64,000 nucleotides of DNA, taken from NCBI GenBank assembly GCA_949316495.1, contig OX439005.1, forward strand, positions 44,328,682 to 44,392,681, in the 5' to 3' direction. The position numbers and the translations under genes were made by a program. The DNA comes from Amphiduros pacificus (lineage: Eukaryota > Annelida > Polychaeta > Phyllodocida > Hesionidae). Shown here in pieces: positions 10,478 to 25,400 of the stretch; position 1 is the stretch's first letter, and every line of letters begins with the position of its first letter. Under the pieces are notes generated by a model, which was not told where the DNA came from, ran no database searches, and saw only the letters and a list, made by a program, of their open reading frames with translations.

Positions 10478-13400
10478 CTGCAATAACACACACACACACT
10501 AAATATTGTTATTTCTAATAAGCCGTTTCAACCCATGTTTATTTTGCATAAATTATTAATTGAAAAAAAAAACTTATAAACAAATAATCATGACACTTGA
10601 AATCAAGAGGGTGACCAATATTTTTACCATGACAACCCTAATTATTAAGACCTATATTTTTACCATGACTGCCCTGATTATTAAGAGGACCTATATGTTT
10701 ACCATGACTACCCTGATAATTAAGAGGACCTATATTTTTACCATGACTGCCCTGATTATTTAGAGGACGTATATTTTTACCATGACTGCCCTGATTATTA
10801 AGAGGACCTATATTTTTACCATGACTACCCTGATTATTTAGAGGACCTATATTTTTACCATGACTACCCTGATTATTAAGAGGACCTATATTTTTACCAT
10901 GACTACCCTGATTATTTAGAGGACTGACCTTGGCAGCTTCCAGCTGGTTACTGTGGAGGAACATCTGGAACTGCGGCCTTGGAGGTCGGATGTTGGACTT
11001 AGGACCCACAGGTCTCTGGCCTCTCTTGGGAAAGTAGGGACCCACTGGAACTGCAAAAACCAGCACATTATATAAAGTTATACATTACATTATATTAAAT
11101 TTCAACCATTTTGCTAAAATTATTCACCACATTTCCAAAATAATACAAAATGTTTGAAAAACAGGAGTAAAAATATAGTAAAAGTTAAGGCGGGGAGAGA
11201 GTGAATGGGGCGTATGTACGTACTGGGCATGTTGTTATCCTGGAAGCTGGTGTGAGAGTGGAGCAGCACGGGCACGATGGTCTGAATACACTCGTTCTGG
11301 AAGAGTAGCACCATCTCCTTCAGCACATCTAAACAAACATAGAAAACACCACAGCTCAGTCAGCCATCACGCTTACTACCAATCTTGCTATGGCAGTGAT
11401 TCATATTCTGGTAAACGTGAAATCAAAATAGTTCTGATCTGAGTTAATCATATGTAGAGAAATATAAAAATCAAAATTAGGCTTTGATGATTAGGATGAT
11501 AAACCACTGTATAGACAGATATCTAGATCTAGAGCTAAAGGTTCTGTTATCATGTCATATGGTTTGCCTACTGACCACCGATTTATAATAAAACTTACCT
11601 ATGGATAGCTGCCTGATGTCATTGGGTTGGTATGAGTTGAGCAATGTCAGCAGTTTCCTGACAAAGTCCATGTGATCCTTCCATGCAAACAGATGGGTCT
11701 TTACCTCTGTCACTATTGAAATAAAAATTCCCATCTTAATGGAATACTTTTGCCTAAATCAGCCTACATTTTACTTTCAAAATAAACTAAAAACCAAAAT
11801 GGACCTCCATAAATGCAATATACTTTATTTTTTTTTGAAATCTTAGTCAGGAGCAAATCATGTGTCTTTAATTTACATGATATAATTTTGAATGTGTCTG
11901 TACCTATTTCATTGGTTACCAGATGTGACACTGGCACTGTGAAAGAACAAGCAAAATCTTCATACACCATAATTAACAAACCTCTGGAAAAAAATTGTCT
12001 TTCTCTTTGTAAAATATCAAATTGACTCATGCGGCATTCTGATGGTGTAACTGACCTTTCTTCTCTTCTATGAATGTCCTGGTGGTTTTCAGGATCTGTA
12101 GCATGATCTGGAGCAGGTCTACAATGTCCCCAGCCATGTGGCAAGCTGTCGCCTCGTGGTGCATCACATGCAACGTGTTGAATGCCTTCAAACACAAAAT
12201 ACAACGTAAATATACATATGAAACTGCTCTCCAGGTAAAGATATCTCATATACACATTTAAAATGAAAAATTTGTGCAGGGCATTATAAGATATTAATCC
12301 TTTTTTTTGAAAATGTCATGAAGACAAAGGTGATACAAAATTCAAGTAATGATTTTACCTCTTGTAGCATCTGTAGGCCTTGGTGGTAAAGCACATGCAA
12401 GCGATCATCCTGACTGTCTATCAGAATCTTGAGCGCCCTTAAAAATATCAACAGGGAAAATGTTCCAATGTAAATTTGTTCCAGTAAAAGTTTAATTTTC
12501 ACCATAACAAGAACAGTAGTGAGAAATAAGAAATATCTTAGAGCAAAGGGCAAGATGTACTGACGTGATGAGAGTTTGGTGTGACTGGCGGGGCTCGAGA
12601 CATCCCAGATAGAGCTGTATGGTCTGACGTCGGAACAGAGCCACAGCCTTCAGCTCGTCCTCCTTGCTGTCTGGATAGATCTGAACCATCAGCTTCATCA
12701 TCTTGAACAACTCATCCACGGCCTGGAGGAACAAGGAAAACACTGTATTAGCATGTATTAAATCCCATCTATCCAAAGCCTGAACAAAACTAGAGAACAC
12801 TGCATTAGCAAACATCACTCTTGTTGGGGAGAGAAGGAAGGTGTATTTTAGCCCTATTATCACTCACCACAGTGTACTGTAGAGGGTAGGGGGTGATGTT
12901 TTTGAATGCCCACTGTATATTTTGGTGGCATGCGAGTTGCCTGGTGAAGGTTCGTGACTGCTGGCAGCACATTCTCAGTATGCCGTAGTAGGCGGGGCAC
13001 ATGCACCGGTTGAACAGCACCACCTCCTGGTCATCATGGTCAGCTCTGCAAATAGCAAACGCAACTCTTATCATCAACATCTTATCTAAATTTCAAGAAC
13101 ATTCACTTGGCATTCACTAATACCAGAATACACCTAACCGACAGAAAAAAATGAATTAGCAAGACAGTAATATAGGAATGGTTAAAATATATGATTTGAT
13201 CCAGTTCTTTTTCTAGATTAAGAAGAGAAAACTCAAATAGTTTAGATGGGCCTTTCCCTTACAAACATTCACCAATTATATTGTTTTAAGAATGTAAATT
13301 TGGAAACAAATATAAAATTTCACTTACAAAATATAGTTGAAAGCAATGTGTTTTGTTACGTGTGCGTTGGTAATGATCAACTTGACATTCTCGGGACATT

Positions 13401-16400
13401 CCACACAAACTTGATGCCAGAATAACAGCAGTGCCTACAACCAACAAACAAAACTCAGTTATATCTATCCTCCTTTCACAAACCATGTATTATAACTTAC
13501 TGCTGAGAAAGATATACACATTTTAAATAAATTATAAGAATACATCTTAATTACAACACTGAGACAAAATTGGTTTGTGAAATACTAATTATTGCAGTTC
13601 TGTAATCTTAAGTCTTAAAAAATATATAATGTGTACAATCACTTGTTACATACCTGTTTATTGTGATGCATGGCGATAGCAGGTTCTGATAATTTAGGTT
13701 GAAACAGCTGCCAGAGTTCTTGAAAGTATCTGGTAAACTGCAAATATCACCAAGAGTCTCACCATATTAAAATCTAACTTTTGACAATATGAATAAATTG
13801 TGACAGAGAAACACAAATTTTATCACACATTTTACATTTAATTAAATCTCTAGGATTTAAACAAACCATGAGTTTCTCTGTCCTGGAGACTAGGCAGTAG
13901 GTCATGAGGGCGAAGTAGGCGACTAGTTTCATGGTGCCATGCACGGAGGCATCTACGTACTGGCGGGCGCGGGGCAGCAGCCTCAGCAGGTGACTGTACA
14001 CCTCATGCAGCACGTTCACCGCATCAGCACTCATCTAGAATCACATTCCCCATCTCATCATATACTTGCTGATATAACACATGAGCTCACAAGATTTTCT
14101 CCATTCAAACACTTTTTTAATAAAAAAAATAGCATTGCATACTGACGGACTGGAGGTTATATACTAGTATTATTTCTATATCTTTTTTTTTTTTTTTTTT
14201 TGGGGGGGGGGTCAAAAATAATATCACTTGAGAGATGTAAATATCTGATATTACGGTGACTATTGCCATAGATCTGACGATGGCAGGGGTCTGTATGTTG
14301 CTGGAGATCCAAATATTAAAAAGAAAGGGCTATTGAAAGGATAGGTTTATTGAAAAGATAGCAATACTGAAAAATATACATAAAATGGGTCCCAACAATG
14401 TTAATTCAAATCAATTAAACTTTAAGCAAGGAGATATAAGAATATTCCCCAGGGGCAGTGGTTACTTACAGAGAGGTCTTTGTGGGGGCTGAGTAGGGTG
14501 CGCTGGTTCCGGAAGGTCTGCCTGAAACTATTGCTTGGCACCAGTGACACGAGCAGCATGGCAGCAGCTGAAATCATACAACAGGAATAGCCAGAATGTA
14601 AGCAGATATTGCGTGCTGGGTTCTCTATGCTACTTGTTACTTCAATGCCAGTATTTGGTGCTATTTTCATGAAGGAAACATCATTGAGAAGTTGCAGATT
14701 CCTACAACTATATATTCTCCTTCACTCTTGCATATACAGTGTCTCACCACACATCCAAAGCATTGGAAAATGTCTGGTGCAGAAAGTAAACATACGTGTA
14801 ATTCAATAATTAAAGTCACTTGGCCAGCTTTCTGGTAATACTTCTTATGAACACTGTTTACTCTCCAAAATAGGACACAATAAAGGTTAGTGATTAAAAC
14901 TTGATAATTCAGAAAATCATTTTTTCTTTCTAAATGCAGGAGAGTACATATTGCCTCACCATTTCGGACCCTAGAGTTAGCGTTAGCAAGGAGGTATGGT
15001 TCCACCCAGAGATCGAGGTTCTGCAGAGTCCAGGCGTGGGCCAGCTTGTTCCTTGTCACCTGGGTGGCCAGCCACTCGAGGCACTGCTGGGGGCAGTAAT
15101 CTGTCACCTCCCAGAACTTATGAAGAACATACTGCGTGAAAGGTGGCATCCCTGGGGGGCCTCCCATCAACTCTACCAGCATGGATAGCAGTTTGAAGAA
15201 TGGCTGGCTCTGCAATTAAAAAAATATTATTTTGAGATTCTTTGTGCTCAAATTGTAAATGACACTTTTTCCAAGTATAATCTTCAATCAAATTTCTGCC
15301 ACAAAGAGATTTAAAAAATTATAAGCTTTCCAAATATTTTTTAAAACTTACCTCAGCTCCCAGCCTTGTAATAGCACCAAATATCATTTGTACAATCTGA
15401 AATTCATATGTACAAGAACATCTTAATCATATCGAAATATAATATAACTGGAAAGATTTTTACTGTAAAGCATGAAGAAGCAGGCCACAAATGCCTAATT
15501 TTATGATATAGAATTGAGGACTTACACCAGCAGCCAGCCTGTCGTTCCAGCGACACAGAGAGAAGATAAGGTTGCAGGTTTGTCTCAGATTTATATTATC
15601 TCTGATCTGGTTGAACAGGAATGGATAACCCTGCAAATACAAGCTAAATAGTTATTCAGTGAAATTGAGAAAGGTGATCAAATATGAAGATCATGCAGTT
15701 TGTCTCGAGGGTTCTGAGAAGAGTGAACACAAGGCGTGTCTCGCCAAGTTTTAGAAATTTGAAAATAAGCTTTGACAGTTTGTTTTACCATTTCTACTAG
15801 TCATACTTTCTGAAGTATTATCTCTGAAGCATAGGCATAACCAGAACCAATTACGTGATACCCAATTTACAATATCATAAGAATTTGTAACTTAAAATTC
15901 GCACCTTTCCACCAACAATGGACATATAGTCTTTGTGTGAGAGGTGGAGGTTTTTGTCGTCTCCGCGGGATTTCTCCACCAGCATGGCGATCAGAGCAAT
16001 CATTTTATCCAGGGACTGTGGTCGGTAGCGATCCTCAGCAGTCAGAGCTATCACATCCTCCTCTTCCTCCTCCTCATCATCCGATAAAATCTCAACCTGC
16101 GATATGACAATTAAATAATAAATACCATTCCTAATGTCACCCCCTTGTATTTAAGTCTAAACTTATTATGCTTTAATTTTGAGAGAATGACCCACAGAAT
16201 CCTTTATAAAATTTCCATATAAACTTTTAGAATAGTTAAGTTTTCACCTTGAACTATAAATAAATCTTGCACAACCCTAAAAAATACAATCCATGTCTAG
16301 TGTGTCACCAATTAATAATATTTAAAAATCAAAACCAGAATTTGGGTACAGGCAGCTATTATGTGTGATGAAATCATAAGGGACTTACATAGTTCTCCTG

Positions 16401-19400
16401 GAGTTTATGGCCCATGAAGAAGGCCACCATGGTGGAGATGGTGCTGCTGTGGAGCATGAAGAGAGCCTCCTCCTCCCCCATCTTGGCAAACTCAAACAGG
16501 AACGCAAAGTACTCAGCCAGGTATTTACACTGCGGCTTGTTCCCAATCTCCATCTTTTAATATAAACAGCAAAACATTTTATATTTATTGTTTATATCAT
16601 GCAAGCACTATTTCAAAATAGGGATACAACTTTTGAAGATGTAAATTTATTTAAAACTATCTATTGAAGTCCATATATCTATGTAAGTCATCTTGGTATT
16701 TTTTTCATGTATCTTATGCCCAATACTTACCCTAGTGACAATGGAGAGCATCATCTTAATGAACCTAGTGACGCAGGACTTGCTGCCAATGAGGACGCCT
16801 CCCTCTTCATCACTGTCGGATCCTGCCTGCAGGTAGAGGCGAGCATGCATTGGCTTGAGCTGGCTGATGACGTGGATGACGAGACGCTGGAACATCTGCC
16901 GCACCACCTGGTTGGGGCACTTGATGAGAATCTGCTGAGGCCACCAGTCATCATCCGCCATGTGATCCAGAAACCACTGCAATAGTAAACAAAGCAGTCA
17001 GAAATACAGGCATCTCGAGGGACAAAACCTAATACCATCATGTGATCTTGAACCCCCATGACCTTAAAACTAGGTCACCATCATCTTATCATAATTACCA
17101 AACAAATTCTTGTGTCTAGAACCATTTCTGATGATAAAATTGATGTATGTCTACATGACCCATCATCCAATTATTCTGATGTCAACCTGAAATGCATGTC
17201 TGGTATCAAATTAGTGATTTCAGCATGATGGAACACTGCCCTGTGACCTTGAAATGAGTTACAGGTTTCCACCTGGGGTTCTAATACACTATGCATTATC
17301 TCATAATTTTTCAAGAGGTATCACTGTTAAAGAAAATGAGCCTATAGATAAATGTGTGACATTGAAAGGAGGTCAAGGTCAAGGTACCCCTATGCTGGAC
17401 TATCCTCAGTCAAGCTACCCCTATGCTGGACTATCCTCAGTCAAGGTACCCCTATGCTGGACTATCCTCAGTCAAGCTACCCCTATGCTGGACTATCCTC
17501 AGTCAAGCTACCCCTATGCTGGACTATCCTCAGTCAAGGTACCCCTATGCTGGACTATCCTCAGTCAAGGTACCCCTATGCTGGACTATCCTCAGTCAAG
17601 CTACCCCTATGCTGGACTATCCTCAGTCAAGCTACCCCTATGCTGGACTATCCTCAGTCAAGGTACCCCTATGCTGGACTATCCTCAGTCAAGGTACCCC
17701 TATGCTGGACTATCCTCAGTCAAGGTACCCCTATGCTGGACTATCCTCAGTCAAGCTACCCCTATGCTGGACTATCCTCAGTCAAGCTACCCCTATGCTG
17801 GACTATCCTCAGTCAAGGTAGCCCTATGCTGGACTATCCTCAGTCAAGCTACCCCTATGCTGGACTATCCTCAGTCAAGCTACCCCTATGCTGGACTATC
17901 CTCAGTCAAGGTACCCCTATGCTGGACTATCCTCAGTCAAGGTACCCCTATGCTGGACTATCCTCAGTCAAGGTAGCCCTATGCTGGACTATCCTCAGTC
18001 AAGCTACCCCTATGCTGGACTATCCTCAGTCAAGCTACCCCTATGCTGGACTATCCTCAGTCAAGGTACCCCTATTCTGGACTATCCTCAGTCAAGGTAC
18101 CCCTATGCTGGACTATCCTCAGTCAAGCTACCCCTATGCTGGACTATCCTCAGTCAAGCTACCCCTATGCTGGACTATCCTCAGTCAAGGTACCCCTATG
18201 CTGGACTATCCTCAGTCAAGGTACCCCTATGCTGGACTATCCTCAGTCAAGGTACCCCTATGCTGGACTATCCTCAGTCAAGCTACCCCTATGCTGGACT
18301 ATCCTCAGTCAAGGTAGCCCTATGCTGGACTATCCTCAGTCAAGGTAGCCCTATGCTGGACTATCCTCAGTCAAGCTACCCCTATGCTGGACTATCCTCA
18401 GTCAAGGTACCCCAATGCTGGACTATCCTCAGTCAAGGTACCCCTATGCTGGACTATCCTCAGTCAAGGTACCCCTATGCTGGACTATCCTCAGTCAAGG
18501 TACCCCTATGCTGGACTATCCTCAGTCAAGGTAGCCCTATGCTGGACTATCCTCAGTCAAGGTACCCCTATGCTGGACTATCCTCAGTCAAGGTAGCCCT
18601 ATGCTGGACTATCCTCAGTCAAGGTACCCCTATGCTGGACTATCCTCAGTCAAGGTACCCCTATGCTGGACTATCCTCAGCCAACTACAATATCTTCAGG
18701 CTGAGGATGAACAATGGACATCCAATGTTCTGATGTGGTAATCTAATGTACTTGGATGCCAACTGCTAAATTATCACTATTTATTGGTATACAGTGCTTA
18801 TCCAACCATACCCATGAGCAGTGCCTTAACAATTAAGGTTTTGAAATAGAATGTCTGGATCTCTTGTGTGTTATATATATAATGTACCTCGCAGGCTGCG
18901 TGGCAGGAGTTGAACTGTTTGGTGAGCAGCTCTATCCACTGCAGCATGGTGGGCTTCTCCTTGGCATGGATCAGCGTCTCCAGGATGAGGGAGGACGTCA
19001 GCTGCGTGGCTGACAGGTGCACGTTGTGCTCCGGTACGTCCTTAGGCAGGGTCATTGGGATGTAGCTACACATCTGCCACATGAACCTGCAACACATCAC
19101 AAACCACATATAAACATATCAAATGATATTACCTTAAATTACCTGTATAATGACCATCCTCTGGAGATCAAATCAAGATATGGTAAAATCTATTTGAGTA
19201 AACCTTACTAAATTTAATACACACTCAAATCTTTCACATGGAATAAAATTATGGAAATCCTCAACCAGATCACATGGGTGAATGTGTGTCAATAAATATT
19301 GTTCATCTATTCTCCTCCACTCCTGAGTCTACTGTCATATTTTTTTTTAAATGGTCTTTGCATTTTGATTTCCTTCCACTTTGATACCTTCGATTTGCAC

Positions 19401-22400
19401 TGAAATATTTTATTCTAATATTTGCACCATAGGAACACTCACCCAAAATATGTGTGCTCAAATATGTTTTTATCCTGTAGAAACTGCATGTTGTCTTGCC
19501 AGATCCACTAAAATTACAAATCATAAAAATCTCATTGTTAGACATTAGTATCTTTGGTTTTAATAAATATATATTGATATATATTCCATTTTACATTAGT
19601 CAAAAAGACTTCAGTATATCAATATTTTTTTAACTATATATTGACATTGTTTTCTCAGAAAAGGAAAAGTGAGAAACTTACATCTGCCAAGTCTTCAGTA
19701 AGATCTACTTTGTATTTGGGACACTCCTCCAGTTCATCGGCATCTGTGCTAGACTTGGCTACTTCCTCCTCTGCCTGGAGTACGTCAGGTGAGATCCGCT
19801 CATAGAACAACATGTAAGCACTATTGGTCTTCTCAAATGAGAAATCCATGAACTTGTCTGTGACAGAGTCATAAGTCTTGCTCTGAAATATCAATGAAAC
19901 TTTTTATTTAGTGAAATTCCTTGACTCAATATGCTTGACTTTAAGTATGTTGCTCTATAAACTTTAGCACTAATTTCAAGAAGATAATCCTGATACTATT
20001 GTTTATGTGTCATCAATATTGAACTTACAGTCATTTCACCTCCAAAGCATTCAGATCCGATCTGGCAAGGATCAAAGGGCTTCACCTCAGCATCATTGAA
20101 CAAGTACCTGTCACATTAAGCATAAAGTATCGATAATTAAATATATTTATTCAAATTATTCAAACAGGTTTCAATCGGGAAAAACAAACAAACCTAAATC
20201 CTGTATTTCAGCCCCTTATTTATTTCATTAGCAAGTCCCCTGTGGCACTGTGTGTTAACCCTGACCCGCTGAGAGTAGTGTACTAACCACTTATCCTGTC
20301 CCTGCTCGTTCTTGTTGACCCTTATTTATTCCATTAACCCCTGTGGCACTGTGTGTTAACCCTGACCCGCTGAGAGTAGTGTACTGACCACTTATCCTGG
20401 CCCTGCTCGTTCTTGTTGACCCTTATTTATTCCATTAACCCCTGTGGCACTGTGTGTTAACCCTGACCCGCTGAGAGTAGTGTACTGACCACTTATCCTG
20501 GCCCTGCTCGTTCTTGTTGAGCCTTATTTATTCCATTAACCCCTGTGGCACTGTGTGTTAACCCTGACCCGCTGAGAGTAGTGTACTGACCACTTATCCT
20601 GGCCCTGCTCGTTCTTGTTGACCCTTATTTATTCCATTAACCCATGTGGCACTGTGTGTTAACCCTGACCCGCTGAGAGTAGTGTACTGACCACTTATCC
20701 TGGCCCTGCTCGTTCTTGTTGACCCTTATTTATTCCATTAACCCCTGTGGCACTGTGTGTTAACCCTGACCTGCTGAGAGTAGTGTACTAACCACTTATC
20801 CTGGCCCTGCTCGTTCTTGTTGAGCCTTATTTATTCCATTAACCCCTGTGGCGCTGTGTGTTAACCCTGACCCGCTGAGAGTAGTGTACTGACCACTTAT
20901 CCTGGCCCTGCTCGTTCTTGTTGACCCTTATTTATTCCATTAACCCCTGTGGCGCTGTGTGTTAACCCTGACCCACTGAGAGTAGTGTACTGACCACTTA
21001 TCCTGGCCCTGCTCGTTCTTGTTGACCCTTATTTATTCCATTAACCCCTGTGGCACTGTGTGTTAACCCTGACCCGCTGAGAGTAGTGTACTGACCACTT
21101 ATCCTGGCCCTGCTCGTTCTTGTTGACCCTTATTTATTCCATTAACCCCTGTGGCACTGTGTGTTAACCCTGACCCGCTGAGAGTAGTGTACTGACCACT
21201 TATCCTGGCCCTGCTCGTTCTTGTTGACCCTTATTTATTCCATTAACCCCTGTGGCACTGTGTGTTAACCCTGACCCGCTGAGAGTAGTGTACTGACCAC
21301 TTATCCTGGCCCTGCTCGTTCTTGTTGACCCTTATTTATTCCATTAACCCCTGTGGCACTGTGTGTTAACCCTGACCCGCTGAGAGTAGTGTACTGACCA
21401 CTTATCCTGGCCCTGCTCGTTCTTGTTGACCCTTATTTATTCCATTAACCCCTGTGGCACTGTGTGTTAACCCTGACCCGCTGAGAGTAGTGTACTGACC
21501 ACTTATCCTGGCCCTGATCGTTCTTGTTGACCCTTATTTATTCCATTAACCCCTGTGGCACTGTGTGTTAACCCTGACCCGCTGAGAGTAGTCTACTAAC
21601 CACTTATCCTGGCCCTGTTCATTCTTGTTGACCCTTATTTATTCCATTAACCCCTGTGGCACTGTGTGTTAACCCTGACCCGCTGAGAGTAGTGTACTAA
21701 CCACTTATCCTGGCCCTGCTCGTTCTTGTTGACCCTTATTTATTCCATTAACCCCTGTGGCACTGTGTGTTAACCCTGACCCGCTGAGAGTAGTGTACTG
21801 ACCACTTATCCTGGCCCTGCTCGTTCTTGTTGAGCCTTATTTATTCCATTAACCCCTGTGGCACTGTGTGTTAACCCTGACCCGCTGAGAGTAGTGTACT
21901 AACCACTTATCCTGGCCCTGCTCGTTCTTGTTGACCCTTATTTATTCCATTAACCCCTGTGGCACTGTGTGTTTACCCTGACCCGCTGAGAGTAGTGTAC
22001 TGACCACTTATCCTGGCCCTGCTCGTTCTTGTTGACCCTTATTTATTCCATTAACCCCTGTGGCACTGTGTGTTAACCCTGACCCGCTGAGAGTAGTGTA
22101 CTGACCACTTATCCTGTCCCTGCTCGTTCTTGTTGACCCTTATTTATTCCATTAACCCCTGTGGCACTGTGTGTTAACCCTGACCCGCTGAGAGTAGTGT
22201 ACTGACCACTTATCCTGGCCCTGCTCGTTCTTGTTGACCCTTATTTATTCCATTAACCCCTGTGGCACTGTGTGTTAACCCTGACCCGCTGAGAGTAGTG
22301 TACTGACCACTTATCCTGGCCCTGCTCGTTCTTGTTGACCCTTATTTATTCCATTAACCCCTGTGGCACTGTGTGTTAACCCTGACCCGCTGAGAGTAGT

Positions 22401-25400
22401 GTACTGACCACTTATCCTGTCCCTGCTCGTTCTTGTTGACCCTTATTTATTCCATTAACCCCTGTGGCACTGTGTGTTAACCCTGACCCGCTGAGAGTAG
22501 TGTACTGACCACTTATCCTGGCCCTGCTCGTTCTTGTTGACCCTTATTTATTCCATTAACCCCTGTGGCACTGTGTGTTAACCCTGACCCGCTGAGAGTA
22601 GTGTACTGACCACTTATCCTGTCCCTGCTCGTTCTTGTTGACCCTTATTTATTCCATTAACCCCTGTGGCACTGTGTGTTAACCCTGACCCGCTGAGAGT
22701 AGTGTACTGACCACTTATCCTGGCCCTGCTCGTTCTTGTTGACCCTTATTTATTCCATTAACCCCTGTGGCACTGTGTGTTAACCCTGACCCGCTGAGAG
22801 TAGTGTACTGACCACTTATCCTGGCCCTGCTCGTTCTTGTTGACCCTTATTTATTCCATTAACCCCTGTGGCACTGTGTGTTAACCCTGACCCGCTGAGA
22901 GTAGTGTACTGACCACTTATCCTGGCCCTGCTCGTTCTTGTTGACCCTTATTTATTCCATTAACCCCTGTGGCACTGTGTGTTAACCCTGACCCGCTGAG
23001 AGTAGTGTACTGACCACTTATCCTGGCCCTGCTCGTTCTTGTTGACCCTTATTTATTCCATTAACCCATGTGGCACTGTGTGTTAACCCTGACCTGCTGA
23101 GAGTAGTGTACTGACCACTTATCCTGTCCCTGCTCGTTCTTGTTGACCCTTATTTATTCCATTAACCCCTGTGGCACTGTGTGTTAACCCTGACCCGCTG
23201 AGAGTAGTGTACTGACCACTTATCCTGGCCCTGCTCGTTCTTGTTGACCCTTATTTATTCCATTAACCCCTGTGGCACTGTGTGTTAACCCTGACCCGCT
23301 GAGAGTAGTGTACTGACCACTTATCTTGTCCCTGCTCGTTCTTGTTGACCCTTATTTATTCCATTAACCCCTGTGGCACTGTGTGTTAACCCTGACCCGC
23401 TGAGAGTAGTGTACTGACCACTTATCCTGGCCCTGCTCGTTCTTGTTGACCCTTATTTATTCCATTAACCCCTGTGGCACTGTGTGTTAACCCTGACCCG
23501 CTGAGAGTAGTGTACTGACCACTTATCCTGGCCCTGCTCGTTCTTGTTGACCCTTATTTATTCCATTAACCCCTGTGGCACTGTGTGTTAACCCTGACCC
23601 GCTGAGAGTAGTGTACTGACCACTTATCCTGGCCCTGCTCGTTCTTGTTGACCCTTATTTATTCCATTAACCCCTGTGGCACTGTGTGTTAACCCTGACA
23701 TGCTTAGAGTAGTGTACTGACCACTTATCTTGTCCCTGCTCGTTCTTGTTGACCCTTATTTATTCCATTAACCCCTGTGGCACTGTGTGTTAACCCTGAC
23801 CCGCTGAGAGTAGTGTACTAACCACTTATCCTGGCCCTGCTCGTTCTTGTTGACCCTTATTTATTCCATTAACCCCTGTGGCACTGTGTGTTAACCCTGA
23901 CCCGCTGAGAGTAGTGTACTGACCACTTATCCTGGCCCTGCTCGTTCTTGTTGACCCTTATTTATTCCATTAACCCCTGTGGCACTGTGTGTTAACCCTG
24001 ACCCGCTGAGAGTAGTGTACTGACCACTTATCCTGGCCCTGCTCGTTCTTGTTGACCCTTATTTATTCCATTAACCCCTGTGGCACTGTGTGTTAACCCT
24101 GACCCGCTGAGAGTAGTGTACTGACCACTTATCCTGGCCCTGCTCGTTCTTGTTGACCCTTATTTATTCCATTAACCCCTGTGGCACTGTGTGTTAACCC
24201 TGACCCGCTGAGAGTAGTGTACTGACCACTTATCCTGTCCCTGCTCGTTCTTGTTGACCCTTATTTATTCCATTAACCCCTGTGGCACTGTGTGTTAACC
24301 CTGACATGCTTAGAGTAGTGTACTAACCACTTATCCTGGCCCTGCTCGTTCTTGTTGACCCTTATTTATTCCATTAACCCCTGTGGCACTGTGTGTTAAC
24401 CCTGACCCGCTGAGAGTAGTGTACTGACCACTTATCCTGGCCCTGCTCGTTCTTGTTGACCCTTATTTATTCCATTAACCCCTGTGGCACTGTGTGTTAA
24501 CCCTGACCCGCTGAGAGTAGTGTACTGACCACTTATCCTGGCCCTGCTCGTTCTTGTTGACCCTTATTTATTCCATTAACCCCTGTGGCACTGTGTGTTA
24601 ACCCTGACCCGCTGAGAGTAGTGTACTGACCACTTATCCTGGCCCTGCTCGTTCTTGTTGACCCTTATTTATTCCATTAACCCCTGTGGCACTGTGTGTT
24701 AACCCTGACCCGCTGAGAGTAGTCTACTAACCACTTATCCTGGCCCTGTTCATTCTTGTTGACCCTTATTTATTCCATTAACCCCTGTGGCACTGTGTGT
24801 TAACCCTGACCCGCTGAGAGTAGTGTACTAACCACTTATCCTGGCCCTGCTCGTTCTTGTTGACCCTTATTTATTCCATTAACCCCTGTGGCACTGTGTG
24901 TTAACCCTGACCCGCTGAGAGTAGTGTACTGACCACTTATCCTGGCCCTGCTCGTTCTTGTTGAGCCTTATTTATTCCATTAACCCCTGTGGCACTGTGT
25001 GTTAACCCTGACCCGCTGAGAGTAGTGTACTAACCACTTATCCTGGCCCTGCTCGTTCTTGTTGACCCTTATTTATTCCATTAACCCCTGTGGCACTGTG
25101 TGTTTACCCTGACCCGCTGAGAGTAGTGTACTGACCACTTATCCTGGCCCTGCTCGTTCTTGTTGACCCTTATTTATTCCATTAACCCCTGTGGCACTGT
25201 GTGTTAACCCTGACCCGCTGAGAGTAGTGTACTGACCACTTATCCTGTCCCTGCTCGTTCTTGTTGACCCTTATTTATTCCATTAACCCCTGTGGCACTG
25301 TGTGTTAACCCTGACCCGCTGAGAGTAGTGTACTGACCACTTATCCTGGCCCTGCTCGTTCTTGTTGACCCTTATTTATTCCATTAACCCCTGTGGCACT

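Noticed and set aside
17254-18733. Long overlapping + strand ORFs of 240-321 codons
   Set aside because: They are products of the stop-free 31-bp minisatellite in an intron of a - strand gene. There is no leader, domain or splice context.
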